DNA of 64,000 nt from assembly GCA_022592435.1 (NCBI GenBank), contig JABYQS010000038.1, positions 124,001-188,000 of the forward strand. The letters are read 5' to 3'. A program made the position numbers and the translations under genes. Shown here one piece after another: positions 45,308 through 56,792 of the stretch (within the stretch, counting starts at the first letter, position 1; each line of letters begins with the position of its first letter). The notes under the pieces are model-generated. The model ran no database searches. It was not told the origin of the DNA and saw only the letters and a program-made list of their open reading frames with translations. The stretch is from Cerioporus squamosus. Its lineage: Eukaryota; Basidiomycota; Agaricomycetes; Polyporales; Polyporaceae.

Positions 45308-46915
45308 ATGGCCTCATCCCTGCCAGACTACGAAGACGACGAAACTTGCACGCTCCGGTCGGACGACAGTGGCGACAACAAAATCGAAGGAAGCCACGGT
45401 GGGGCGCCGGCCTCGCCTCAGTATGTATGCCCCACCGGCAGCTCACCGTCACCCGTGTCCCCCATCTACACAGTCTCTCGGCAAGCGAGCAATGAGTTCG
45501 GGCTGGACGACCACTCCCAGCACGACCACTCCGTGCAAGACCAGCATGAGCACGAGCAGCAACAGCACGAGCACGAATACAGCGCTGCTCCTGCTGTCAT
45601 CCTTCCAGCAGGATTCCGACGCGAGCTCTATCCCCCGGACACCGAGGAGAAGCTGGAGCGAGCTAGGCGAGTACCGTGTAGTGGGTGTGGAAGCATTGAC
45701 GAGGAGTGCGAACAGAGTAACGCTTGTAGCTGGAAGTGCAAGCGATGCTTGCTTCAAGGTCTCACCGGATGTGAATGGGAAACGCGTACATGTAAGTACA
45801 TGTCCGTTCACTACATTCAGCCCACTGACTGGTCCTTCTTCAGATGAAGAACTTGGCCTCCGAGATGACCCCACGGTCCGACAACCTGTCGTTGATCGGG
45901 ACGTCATCTCACAGCTGGAACACTCCGGCGTGGTCATTGACCGCCAGGAGCATATTGTGTTACCCCTTGGCTTTCGGGACGAAGTCTACGGCGGGTTGTC
46001 AGTGGTCAAGCCCATCCTGGCCGATGTGCGCTGCGTCAAGTGCGGCACATGCATCAGCCTAAGGCTTGACTGCGAGCAAAGCAACGGCACTTCCTGGAAG
46101 TGCAAGGGCTGCCTGGTCAACGGGCGTAAATGTGACTGGTTAACCGACACCGGTAGGTTATCTGTATACACCCACCATGGTGTGCATGCTGAGTCCTGAC
46201 ACTGAACTACCCAGCGCGACTTCTCAACATCTCCCGCACTTCTCGGCCATCGGTCGATGTACGTCAGCGCGCGGTCGGCGTTGCCAGAGGCTCCACAGTG
46301 GACAGTCGTCAAGCTCGACGTCGGGAAACTCGTGCTGCCCCTGTCCCCGACCGCTCTCTACGTCGTTCCGGCAATGGATCTTCACCTCGCCGCCCCCCCG
46401 CAAAGAACTCGACCGCAAAGAACTCGACCTCACAGCGCTCACGAAAGCGTCGTCGCCGCTCTCCGCCCTCACGTCGCCATGAAGGCGACGACGAGCAGGA
46501 CTACTCCCCTAGTCCACCCAGGACACGCGCGCGGCGTTCGCCCAGGCCCCCCTCCTCTCACTCAGCCGGACGCGCGGGGCCATCTCGTCAGGCAAGAGAC
46601 GACGGCGATGAGGATCAGGGTTCACCGCCGCCCAACCTGTGGGGCGGTCCTCGTCTGACGGTGTTTGGTGAAGACATCGGCCGTGTCGCTGCTGCAGAAG
46701 AACGCCAGGCGGACGCCAGGGAACGTGAGGCACGCGCCCGAGAGGAACAGGCGGCGTCTCAGCTCCGGAGTGAGTCGCTGCTGCGCGAGCAGAGGACGAT
46801 GCTGCGCGCCCTGTGCTCTTTTCTACAAGTTGACGGGTATGAGGATGCTGACGCTGATTCCGAGCGGCAGGGTCGCAATCGCGACAATGAGGAGGTGAGC
46901 GACGATGAGCATTAG
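45308..46915 (+). CDS. Gene A: protein with two tandem Zn2Cys6-like clusters and a coiled coil
   Basis: Three exons (45308-45791, 45844-46152, 46215-46915) encode 497 aa. The N-terminal 100 residues are acidic and low-complexity (DDETC, a Gln/His/Glu run). The first cluster has C-x2-C-x6-C-x9-C-x2-C-x7-C (CSGCGSIDEECEQ to CLLQGLTGCEW), the spacing of a fungal binuclear zinc cluster. The second, 90-100 residues on, reads CVKCGTCISLRLDCEQSN to CLVNGRKCDW, with spacing C-x2-C-x9-C-x9-C-x2-C-x6-C. The shared CEQSN and SWKCK-x-C words show an internal duplication. The C-terminal half has a Ser/Arg-rich basic region and then a coiled coil (EERQADAREREARAREEQAA) and an acidic end. It is likely a DNA- or chromatin-binding protein of a mobile region. 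Function and family name unknown. Confidence 0.72.
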
Positions 46916-48240
46916 CCTGACCGCGAGCAAGACTCGCACGGTGCCGGTGTGTCTGCAGTCCGAAGGTACGCGTTCGCAAACCCGCAGGCAACGCCTCGTC
47001 AAGCTCATGGTGCATGCGGACAGTGCGGTGAGGGCGGAGGATTCATGATGCCATACTCAGAATCTGTGTCAGTCTGCGACCTGTCGTACTGCTGCCTCTC
47101 ATGTCTTTAGCAACGCTTTGTACTATATGATAGCAAACCATATCTTTCTTGATCCATCTCACTGGTCACACAGTCGCCTGGTCAAAGCCATCGCCTCCCC
47201 AGTGATATACAACAGAGGCAACTGCCCCCGCACGCACGACCGCCCCCGCACGCACGACCGCTCCTGTACACACGACCAGTGTGACCGTTGTCCCAGTCCG
47301 CATAAGTTCGTCCTGGAACACGCCAACGCAATATCTCGCACAGTTCAAGAAGCAGCCGTCAGCGCAAAGGGACCGAGGAATCTACGGCTGGCACACTGCT
47401 AGTATTGTAAGTATATCCCCCAATTCCTCCCCCATTTCCGAGTGTCCCGATACCCAGTTCTTTCATGGCTTTTTGGGGTCCCATGGCCTCTGTGCGCAAT
47501 TCTTTTCCCTCGCCCGGTTACAGCCACCTGCCCTCTTACCGGTCAGGTCGACCAGATTGAACGTAACAGCCTTTGGACCTTCCGGATACGTGTATCGTAG
47601 CTGGCGTTCGTCACAGCACCGCGTTCTGACTACCTACTCCAGCTTTCAGCCCGGTCACCCTGGCTGGCCGGCCGTCCGCACCAGGTAGCGTTCGGACCGG
47701 TCAGGTCGCACAGCTCTCAGGTAAGACTATATCCACCCCCGTAGGCGCGAATACCGCTCACGCGAGCCCTAGACTAAGAGAGACGGTCCAAATGCAATTC
47801 CCGGCTACATCTCAGCCTGTTCAGGACATCCTCGTCATCAAACTTGGCCTGCTTCAGAGGGTCCTTTGAGCTGCATTCCAGACACGTAGGTCCGTCGGCC
47901 TCTGCCACCAGCAGCCAAGAACAGGGCGCACACCTTCAACATTCAGTGCAGCTGCGCTATTGTCACCCACTTCGGCTCATCAGCCGTAGCGAGAGCGGGT
48001 AAGGTCTCAGCTTTGTGTGGTTGCTTTCCTGTTCGGCTAACACAGTCGTAGTCTTTGCGATCGAGATGTGCGGTCGGTAGAGAACGCGTATGACTGAACC
48101 GACTCAGCCCGGCTCGATCTCTCTTCAGATCCCTACATATTCTGCCGTTCCGACGCTCCCGCCCTCTTCGCCTCCGCCCCCCTCTCTCGTTCACATCTTC
48201 TACCCCTGCCGTCGTCGTCACTCCTTCTCTTGTGGCCGCC
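46916..48240. other. Gap between gene A and gene B
   Basis: About 1.3 kb. Contains a short tandem of CGCACGCACGACCGCCCC near 47228-47265, and a few GGTCAGGTCG words near 47543 and 47698 resembling words upstream of gene A. No coding signal. The promoter of gene B should be at the right end. Confidence 0.45.
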
Positions 48241-49996
48241 ATGGCTCAGGCGGCTCCGTCCGTCCTCGACCCTCTCGGCCACCTTCCTCTCTGTCCTAAG
48301 TGCCAGTTCCACCTCTCGCAGGCGATCCTCTGCAAGGGCATGCGCACAGCTGAGAATATCAACTTCTGGTTCCGCCGTGTAAGCCCCGCCATTTCGCTCT
48401 CTCGGCTCCTACCCATATACAGCGACTCCGCATTGACTGTGTGGCCCCCAGTGTCTCAACAATTGCCCCCCCCACATCGAAACATGTGACGGGTTTGAGT
48501 GGGACAAGACTGGCATCCCGCATGGCCCGGCAGGGTACGCGCACCTCGACAAACCCTGTCCAGGAGCTATGTCCGCCACTTCGACGAAGAAGAAGGATAT
48601 CAACCAGCAATGTCTCTTCGCGCTCTGCAAGCAGTGTTGCCGACACGCACACCGACTCATTCCGACGGTTCGCCCGTGCAATGTGTCCGATCATCGTCCA
48701 CCAGGTGCTCTCAGTACGTCTATGTCTCGATATCCCGTTGCTGTCGCGCTCATGAAAGCAGCAAACTCTGCAACGGCGCATACCCGCCCATGGCAAGGCA
48801 TCCCTCCAGCCCCAGCCCCTTCTGGCTCCGCTGGGGAGCCCGCAAGGGCCTCTCTCTCCCAAGCGACCCCTCAGGCTGCCACTTCCGCCACTCCGGCCGC
48901 GCCTCCCTCCCCCCTCGCTCCCGCCCCCGTCGACAGCGCTTTCGGACGTTATCAGCCCGTTGGTCGTTCTCACAAGGTCTCTATATCCCCTGGGTACCTC
49001 GAGCTTGTCAAGAACGTGCAGGCGCAGCAGGTCGGCCACCAGGAGGATGCGGAGAACGAGATGCGGCTGGAGGAGGAGAACGCACATAACGTCCATGTCG
49101 CTTGGTGGCACCAGGTGCGTGAATACATACCTGTTCATCCCGTTGCTCGTGTTGTTGGCTTATTCGAGCATCCTCTTTCTTAGGACGACACAGAACCCCA
49201 CTTCTTCGAGGTTCGGGTGAAGCACTGGCCAGCCTTCCATCCGAAACACTGCCCCGAGCTAGTGGATGCGTTCGACCTTAAGAACGCTGGCTTCCAGTAC
49301 TTCGACAAGGCCACCCGAAGCTGGTTCAACGGTAGCTGGGATGGTCCTTCTCGCAACGTTAAGACCTGTGGCCCGCTTCGCTATCGGACTCAGGGTGTCA
49401 CTCGAGGCGTGGACATGCCGGCCAGCAGCAACCCTCGGAAGCGTCAGGTCGCAGAGGACCTGGACTCTGACGCCGAATCATCCACACGGTAGGCACCACG
49501 TCGATTGTTTCCTCACTCGAGCTGACTTGTCCCCCTTACCGCGTAGCTCTGTTCCCTCCACGCCATCACGCTACTATGCCCTGAGGACTCCAGGGGGTTC
49601 CAGCCGCGCACGGCTCTTCCATCGTACCATCTCCACTCCTTCCACTGCTCGACCTTTGGCGTCGGCTTCGTCGCCGTTCGGGGGAACACCACGAAGCCAT
49701 GCGACCTCTGTGCCGTCCTCCCGCGCGTCGTCCGTGTTCGCTACCCCTTCCAGGGCGCCTTCGGTCTACTCACACCGAACGACGTCTCGATCTTCTTCGG
49801 CGCTATCAAGGCACTCACGCGCGTCATCTGTCGTCTCCTCACGCTCTGTTCGGTCTCCCAGCCCTGCTCTTTCCGTCACTTCGAGCCAGGGGTGGCAGTA
49901 TGTTTTGGACACACCCGAGGGCCCCGACGACCTGCCTCCTCGGTCTTCTCCCCGCGCGTTCCCCGACTTCGGCTCCGATGCGCTTGACCCTTTCAA

Positions 49997-50004
49997 CTCA
50001 GAGC
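49997..50004. repeat. hAT target-site duplication, left copy
   Basis: CTCAGAGC, immediately before the left TAAGG terminus. Identical to 56785-56792. Confidence 0.93.
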
Positions 50005-50022
50005 TAAGGCTGAACACGGCTC
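50005..50022. repeat. hAT left terminal inverted repeat
   Basis: TAAGGCTGAACACGGCTC, pairing with 56767-56784. Confidence 0.93.
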
Positions 50023-50633
50023 GATCCGTGGTTGAGCCAGATCCGAACCCGCGGCTCAGTGGCCTGCAAGAGGTCCGATCCAGAGCCTCACGGATCGGAG
50101 CCGTGCAGAGATCCGGAGCCGCAGATCCGGAGCTGCAGTCCGCGGGTGGAGCTGCAGTCCGCGGGTGGAGCTGCAAGGTGAGCCGGAGCTGCAAGAAACC
50201 CGCAATTCAGCGGATCATAGGGAGATCCACAGCCAACAAATACACTATCTACATGCCCCAATATCTCTGTAGCCTTGGTATGTACTCCAACGGCTGCACT
50301 GTGGGCACCAGCAAGCGAACAGAAGAGCAATAGCGAGCAGGAGTAGCACAACGAGTAACGGGCGCCTATTCGCATGTCAACAAAGCGTGAAGTCCAACAT
50401 GGCCAGTGCCAAAGGACTAGGAACATGTACAATGCAGTGATAGTGTATCTTCGTTTGTGCACTCGTAAGCTGTGACTGATACTCAAATAAACCTTATAAG
50501 ACGGTAGAAAGACATTGCAACTAGGGTTTCGAGTTGACTGAATAGCAGACATAAGTAGACCAGTTGCCATTGGGCAACTACAAGATTCATTCGGAGCTAT
50601 CTATACACATTGTCAAGCATACATGCAAGTCAT

Positions 50634-53600
50634 CTACGCGTACAAGTCGTCGTCGTCGTCGTTGGGGAAGTCTTCAACCGCAGAAGAGACAGGCTCACCG
50701 ACCCCAGTCTCCTCGGCCTCAGCTGCAGCCGCAGCCGCGGCCATGGCCTCGCGCGCCCGGAAGCCCTTCTTGTCGGTAAGGAAGTCGATGAGCTCCTTCT
50801 CAGGAATGAGGTCGTCGATGCGCGCCCACGAGCCTAGGACCGTATTGGCTCGAACAGACTCGTCAGCGAGGGAGCGGCGGAGCCGGGAGACCGTGAGTCG
50901 GCCGCGCGAGAACGCGTGCTCAGCATCGACAGAGGTGGCTAAGGAGACGACAGGTCAGCATACGGACTACATAGCGCAAGGCGGATGACCCACCGGGGAT
51001 AGAGAGGTAGTCCAACGCCATCCGGGCGAGGGCCGGGTCCTCTGAGCCGCTGGCGAGGGCCGCATTCCAATATGCCAGAGGGTCCTTCACGGTGACGCGC
51101 GGGGCTGCCTCGAGGTACTCCTCAAGAACGTCCTCCGCCCGGCGCACGCTGCGCCCGGTGATGGACGCGAAGAGGTTTCGGGTACCCTGTCAAGAGAAGA
51201 CATACAATGATCAGTACCAATTGTCAACCCATGAGAGCGTGGAGGAAACGTACAATCGAGGCGGAAGCGGCGGCGGCACTCTTGTGGCCAGGGCGAGGCC
51301 TTGGGGCAGCGGGTGTCGCAGGCCTGCTCGCAGACTCGGGGGCAGGTTTGTACTCTGATTCCCACTCCTCTTTGGTGACGCGGCGAGCCTCTTCGATCCA
51401 GTCTTCAGGCCAGCGAGCCTTCCTGAAATACTTGTCTTTGTAGGCCGGATGAAGAACTGGTGGGAAGAGTATCAGTTCGCTTTCAACAGTCATGCCAGTC
51501 AGCAGAGAGAGTGGACGCACTCATCGCGATGCGGTAGATCCCAGTCTCGTCAGTCGCCGAGTAGTACTTGTTGAGCATGATCCGGGCGCGCTTGGCGGCA
51601 GCGCGCACAGCAGGCATGAGCGAGAGGTCGTCTTGGAAGTCGTCGACATGCTGGGTAAGAACGTTGATGTAGGGGATCACTTCATGGATCAGCGGCCGCG
51701 TGCTCGAGGACATCTCGTTGGTAGCGAACAGGAAGGGCTGTGGGTGCAGATCAGCCTCGGGTTAGAGCTATGCAATGAAGTGGATGGATACTTACATCGA
51801 GCAGACGATAGAGTTGTTCAAGGAGGACCCATTCCTCGTCAGAGAGAATGAAGCGTCGAAGTCGGGCACCACGGGACGAGCTGTTAAACTGGTGCATGTC
51901 ACACAGGCCGGCGAGGACATCCTTCAGCTCCAGGGCACGTTCGAGCACCATTGCGACGGTGTTCCAGCGAGTCTTCACGGAACGGACAAGGACCTCGGCG
52001 TTGAGGTCCGCCTCGCCGGCGAGGCGGGCAAGCTCAGCGCGGATAGTTGGGCTGTGGAAGACCTTTTGCGAGAGCTTGATGATCTAGGGAAAGGACAGCT
52101 CATCAGATGTCTGCATAGCATGTATGACAGGCCTCTCGCAAGGACGTACCTTCTCGACAGCTAGGCAGCCGATCTTGATGTCCTCAGGAGAGATCACCAG
52201 CTCCGGGTGGTCGTCATCCATGTTCTCGATGATCTGGTCATCGGCGGCCTCGCGCGAGAGGTCGGCCTCCTCAGCCTCGTCGAGATCGTCTGCGTCGACG
52301 TCCTCAGGGTCCCCTAGAGCGTCGACGTCCTTGTCGGCAGCTTGGCCACGGCGTTTGCCAAACTGGGACATAATTGCCTTGTAGACAGGCGTTGAACATC
52401 AGCGTCGAGTGTCAACGCCGTGATAGTCACGGTGTAGGGACAGATCTCACCTTGACGACGAGGTTAAGAACATGCCCGAAGCATCGTACCCGTCCCTTCG
52501 GGCTCTCAACATTGGGGAGTAGCCGCTTGATCTCGCGCATCATCGCGGCATTCGTCTCGGCATTGTCGCACGTTATTGCGAGGACCTGGGAGGCTCGTGT
52601 GAGTACGGCATTCCAGAGCCTGAACAGCTGTATCACAAACCTTTGACTCGATCCCATGGGCCTTGAAGCACTCCACTAGCTTCTCAGCGAGATAGCTGGC
52701 TGTGTGTGCGGCCGTCAACCTGTCCAGGGAAGAGTCAGTGTGGTCAAGCGAGCGCGAAGATAGCATGACTTACTTGATGAAATCAAGAATAACGTGCTCG
52801 ATGTGCCCGTCCTCGTGCCAATGGGCAGTCACTCCTAAGAAGGAGATGACATTGGGGGATGTCCAGCCATCAATACAGATATGGATCTTGCCCGGGATGT
52901 CCTGCGCCCTCATTCATGAGATTCCAGACGACGTGCAAAGCAATAATATGCAACTGACCTTGAGCTTATCCCGGAGGCGGCCTCGAGTGCGATCAAAGAT
53001 GTCCCGGACGTCCCGGGAGACGGTGACGCGGGACCGGAGCTTCACCTTCGGATACAGCATGCGAAGGATTTGCTGGAATTCCGGGTCGTCGACGATGGTG
53101 AAAGGACGGTGGCGACGCGCAACCCACATGGCCACAAGAAAGCGGAGGCGGGCTGCCGAGTAGGTTACACCAGTGGCGTACTTCGTGATCATCTCGGCCT
53201 CGGGAGTCTCCTCCGGCTCGCATGCTTTGACATGCCGGGCAAGGTTCCCGGTGGACTCTTGATATTCCATGCGATCCACATGCTTCAGAGGATGTCTACA
53301 GATTGCATGGTTAGTAATAGTGAGCATGATGCTGTCCGCAGGGATGCGATCTACGTACTTCTTGCACACAAAACGATGGATGATCGCGCCGTCGGCAGTC
53401 TTGACGATCTTGGGAGGCTCGAAGTGAGCGTACATGACGGAGCGCCAGTTCTTTGAGATAAGTTCTGTATGAGGATGGGTGTGAGCTCGACGAACACTAG
53501 GGTAGCTGGAGACTACGCACCAAGGGTCTGCTCGGGCGTAAGGCCAGCGTACTTCTGAGCGAAGCGGGCGCGGCGGCCACTGGCGACTTGCATGCCGGCA

Positions 53601-53989
53601 AGGGAAGCCGCAGTGCGGGAGCGCGACTTGACCAACGAGACGCTCTCTTCGCCCTCCGTGTCAACAGCAGAAGCGTCGTCGTCGACGTTGATGGGCTGGC
53701 TCGGTGCGCCAGGAGCCTGAGCCCTGGCGGCAGGCTTGGACGAGGCAGAAGAAGGGAGGGCACCAGGCTTGGGAGCGGACGAACCCTTGCCTGCAGCGGT
53801 GGCAGAACCCGGGACATCGACAGCAGAGGTCTCCTTGACACGCTTGTTTGCGGGCTTGCGTGCGGAAGGCGAGGTCGGAGCAGGAGGAGGACCGTGAGCA
53901 TCGCTGCCTTGAGACTCGGTCTCGCGGCGGCGTTTGTTCAGAGTCAGGTCGGGAGGTTTGGGCGCAGAGGCAGAGGAGCGGGTCGACAT
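50634..53989 (-). CDS. hAT family transposase
   Basis: Multi-exon transposase on the minus strand, starting MSTRSSASAPKPPDL at 53989 and ending DDDDLYA at 50634. The disordered N-terminus is basic with KRRR and NKRVK signals. Next comes a BED-like zinc finger spread over exons (FVCKK, then HPLKHVDRMEYQESTGNLARH with VKAC). The RNase H-like core shows IHICIDGWTSPNVISFLGVTAHW (first Asp), VLAITCDNAETNAAMM (second Asp) and RVRCFGHVLNLVVK. The motifs SVKTRWNTVAMVLERAL and AWEDWIEEA-like helices follow. The C-terminal dimerisation domain is complete: DPLAYWNAALASG, LDYLSIPATSVDAEHAFSRG, RGRLTVSRLRRSL. Introns are short and GT-AG. I did not fix every exon edge, so the length (about 850-900 aa) is approximate. 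Confidence 0.9.
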
Positions 53990-55171
53990 AGCAGATGACA
54001 GCTATCTATGACAGGATACGGTTACTGTGAGAGGATACAGGAAGGGATCCTGGACGTACCTGGGATTCCCCCGAGAGTTTTATCTTACGCTGGACCGGTC
54101 CTCTCTGTTCGCCCTGGGGTCATCCTGACTTCCTCCGTGCTGCCACTCTCGCCCCGACATCTTGCTCATCCTTGCGATATCATGAGCCACAATGAGCTGC
54201 TGTTCCGTTGCTCCAATGAACGCACTCTTGTCTGTCATTTTCCGGTCGCGGCATAGCGAATCTGCGCTCTTCCTGGTCAGCAAGGGGCACCGAGAATTCC
54301 AGAACCGCCCTAGAGCATGGCTATCAGCACATCAAGACAATAGAAAGCACCAAGTAAAGTCAAAATAGTAGAAAGTAGAAAGGACATACCCACCTGAAGC
54401 CCATCTCATCGATGTCGCGGGGTTCCATACGGTCGTATGCCGACGGCCACACCCTGCTGCAACCTGTTGAAGGTATCAGCACGGTGAACTCGTGCTCGAC
54501 GGAGCATGCGGCCTACCTCTTGTTTTCCCCAATAGGCTAAACGTAGAGATAAGACGCAGAGGAGGAGTACATGCGATGTGGCAGGAGGAGGGTGTTGGGT
54601 TGGCGGTGTGCCCACAGCGCCTAATTTGTTGACAGGGTTGTCGGACAGGTTCTTACCCACGGAGAAGCAGCGTACTCCTCCGCCCATTGTCATGGAGCAC
54701 AACCTCGTCCACCTCGCCATATTGACTATCTAAGCTGCTCCTCCCCTCAACTATCTTGCATCTTGGCACTCAAGCCGCGGACTCCTTCAAGTGACCTAGC
54801 CAAATCGGGAGATGCCCCGTGAGATCGCTATCTTATAGCGCTTACTCTCTCACTTGCCGATCCCGCAAGATCTGGCGTGCAAACACAACTCGCATTCCTC
54901 AAATGACAATCCCGATGAGTCGGAGACGCGAGTACACAGTGTGCAAAGGCACGCATGCATCAAACCAGGCATGCATTGATAGGCAGACCGGGGAGGGGTC
55001 CGGTGAGCAAATCTGTGCCGTGAGCGCTTGCCATACATGCTGAAGCAGGAACCAGGCTCGCGACAATCCCGGAGAGAGCACAGTGACTTATACCGAGGAG
55101 GACACCTGTACGCCCTTTTCTCATCGCGAGCTTCTCACCAACTCACGCATCTCCACGCTTCTCCTTCTGAA
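53990..55171. other. Bidirectional centre of the hAT element
   Basis: 1.2 kb between the divergent starts of the transposase and gene C. No coding signal. It should hold both promoters. Confidence 0.5.
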
Positions 55172-56568
55172 ATGGCGACCATGGAATCCGTAACCCCGCA
55201 CCTCTACCTCCTCCCCGACGCCCGTAGCAAGCATTACGCCACCCCGGAGGACGTCCGCCACATCGTGCTGTTTGTGAATGGACCCACCGCCGTGCTTACG
55301 GTACGCGCTCCCGCACAACACGCTTTCTTCATGGGCGAGACTGACAGTGTCCCGCTGATGTCCATAGTTTGTACTTCCCACCTGCGACCTTCAAGAACCC
55401 GGGGTTGTTGCGCCCAAGCAATTCGATGAATACCTCGCAGACACCCAAGGCCAGGCACTTACGCGCTGTGAGGTCTCCGTTGTTCAGCATCAGCTGCTTC
55501 GGGACATCTTCACTGCATATCGCGCATTCTACAAGGGCGAAGTCGATCCCTCCCACGCCCCGTATGCCTATCCTCTCTTCACTGGTCTCCTCCTCGATGC
55601 GGCCACGAGCCTTGAAGATCACGAACCCGCCGACGATGTCCTCATAGAGATTGTCATGTGGCTGCGCAAGATCTTCCCAGCGGTAAGTTGCAATGCTTCA
55701 TCTGATGTGCTTTAACCATACTTACTGAGACATTCGCCTGCAGGACATCTTTGGGGATAACATCCCTGGCGTAGGGCACGACGACCCAGTCGCTCTGGAT
55801 GCCCCGGATGCATCTACACCCGACCTTTCTCCGTCTACCACATCCACGCTCTCCGGGCCCAATGATGTGCCTACCGATCCCGCGCTCAGCAAAGAAGCAT
55901 CCAGCCCTGTGCCTGGATCGAAGACCCGGTCTCCCGAGGCTCTCAAGACCGCGACCAGTGCCACGCTAACCGACACACCGACTACGCCCATGCCAGTTGA
56001 CGGCAAGGTGCCCTCCGAGGATGCCGCGCTGCGCACGATCTTCCCAGGGGGGGTTCCTGTCGCAGTTCTCGACGCGGTTCTCGGCAGCGCTGAGGGCGTG
56101 CATCCTGCCGCCCCATCCTCCATGCCAGATGCCCCGTCCGTGCCATCCCCCGATGACGATTCCGATTCTTGCCCAGATGACTATCTCACGACTGCCCAGC
56201 GCAACGCTTACGTGCACATGCTGCTCTCTCGCGAGGTAGACGAGACGACCCTTGATGGGGTCCCCTTGGAGGTCATTCACGACTTGCTATTTGCCGGCCC
56301 CGCTGCCTCGCGTGCCCGACGTGCTAACACTCGGGCCTCTCAGCCACCGGCTCCTGCCACCGACAATGTTGGTGAGCTCCCCCATGGTGCTGCATCTGCG
56401 GCGAGTGCTTCTGCTAGCGGTGCAGGAGCTCCCAGTGTGGCTGTGCCAGTGGAGGGCGGCTATGAGTCGGACGATTCCATGCCTAGTCTACGCACTGTAT
56501 CCGACTCTAGTGATAGCGAGGACGAGGAGTACGTAGATGATGACAACAACTATTATGATGACTTGTAA
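55172..56568 (+). CDS. Gene C: accessory gene inside the hAT element
   Basis: Three exons (55172-55300, 55368-55682, 55744-56568) with good GT-AG junctions encode 422 aa. The first 150 residues look globular and conserved in style: MATMESVTPHLYLLPDARS, EDVRHIVLFVNGPTAVLT, ALTRCEVSVVQHQLLRDIFT, ILIEIVMWLRKIFP-like helices. The middle is Ser/Thr/Pro-rich and disordered. A helical segment (LTTAQRNAYVHMLLSREVDE, LEVIHDLLFAG) precedes a strongly acidic tail (SDSEDEEYVDDD). No signal peptide, membrane segment or zinc motif. It lies wholly within the transposon ends and is divergent from the transposase, so it moves with the element. I do not recognise the family. A regulatory or chaperone-like partner of the transposase, or a captured host gene, are both possible. 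Confidence 0.72.
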
Positions 56569-56766
56569 ACTGTCTCTAATATCTACGCTGAAATAACATG
56601 TCTTTCTGTGCCCTCCACATATCAATGAACCGCCGCGGATCGGCACATTCTCGGACTCGCGATCCAGAGCCGCTGGTGAGCCGGATCCACGACTCCAGCT
56701 CGTACGGATCCGGTACATGGCGGCTCCGGCTCCGGATAATTGCGGATATATCCGCAAGGTGAGCCG

Positions 56767-56784
56767 GAGTCGTGTTCAGCCTTA
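56767..56784. repeat. hAT right terminal inverted repeat
   Basis: GAGTCGTGTTCAGCCTTA, reverse complement of the left end with one mismatch. Confidence 0.93.
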
Positions 56785-56792
56785 CTCAGAGC
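56785..56792. repeat. hAT target-site duplication, right copy
   Basis: CTCAGAGC, identical to 49997-50004. Confidence 0.93.

Larger units (their letters stand above)
50005..56784 (-). mobile_element. Complete hAT transposon carrying two genes
   Basis: 6,780 bases. The termini are inverted repeats TAAGGCTGAACACGRCTC (50005-50022 and reverse complement of 56767-56784, one mismatch), matching the hAT end consensus YARNG, and the 8-base duplication CTCAGAGC flanks it. Subterminal regions (50030-50240 and 56630-56770) are dense in short GATCCGGAGC, GGTGAGCCGGAG and CCGCAATT words, the kind of sites hAT transposases bind. Inside are a transposase on the minus strand and gene C on the plus strand, transcribed divergently from a 1.2-kb centre. 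Intact ends, near-perfect duplication and an apparently intact transposase indicate recent movement. Confidence 0.93.

Noticed and set aside
47228..47265. Short CGCACGCACGACC tandem considered as a CRISPR-like or regulatory array
   Set aside because: The units are contiguous with no spacers, only two to three copies, in a eukaryotic sequence; a simple tandem repeat.
50173..56769. A 16-base direct repeat GCAAGGTGAGCCGGAG at 50173-50188 and 56754-56769, which also keeps gene B in frame, considered as the transposon target duplication
   Set aside because: It lies inside the true ends. The TAAGG inverted termini with CTCAGAGC on both outer sides are a better and complete explanation; the repeat is one of the subterminal words.
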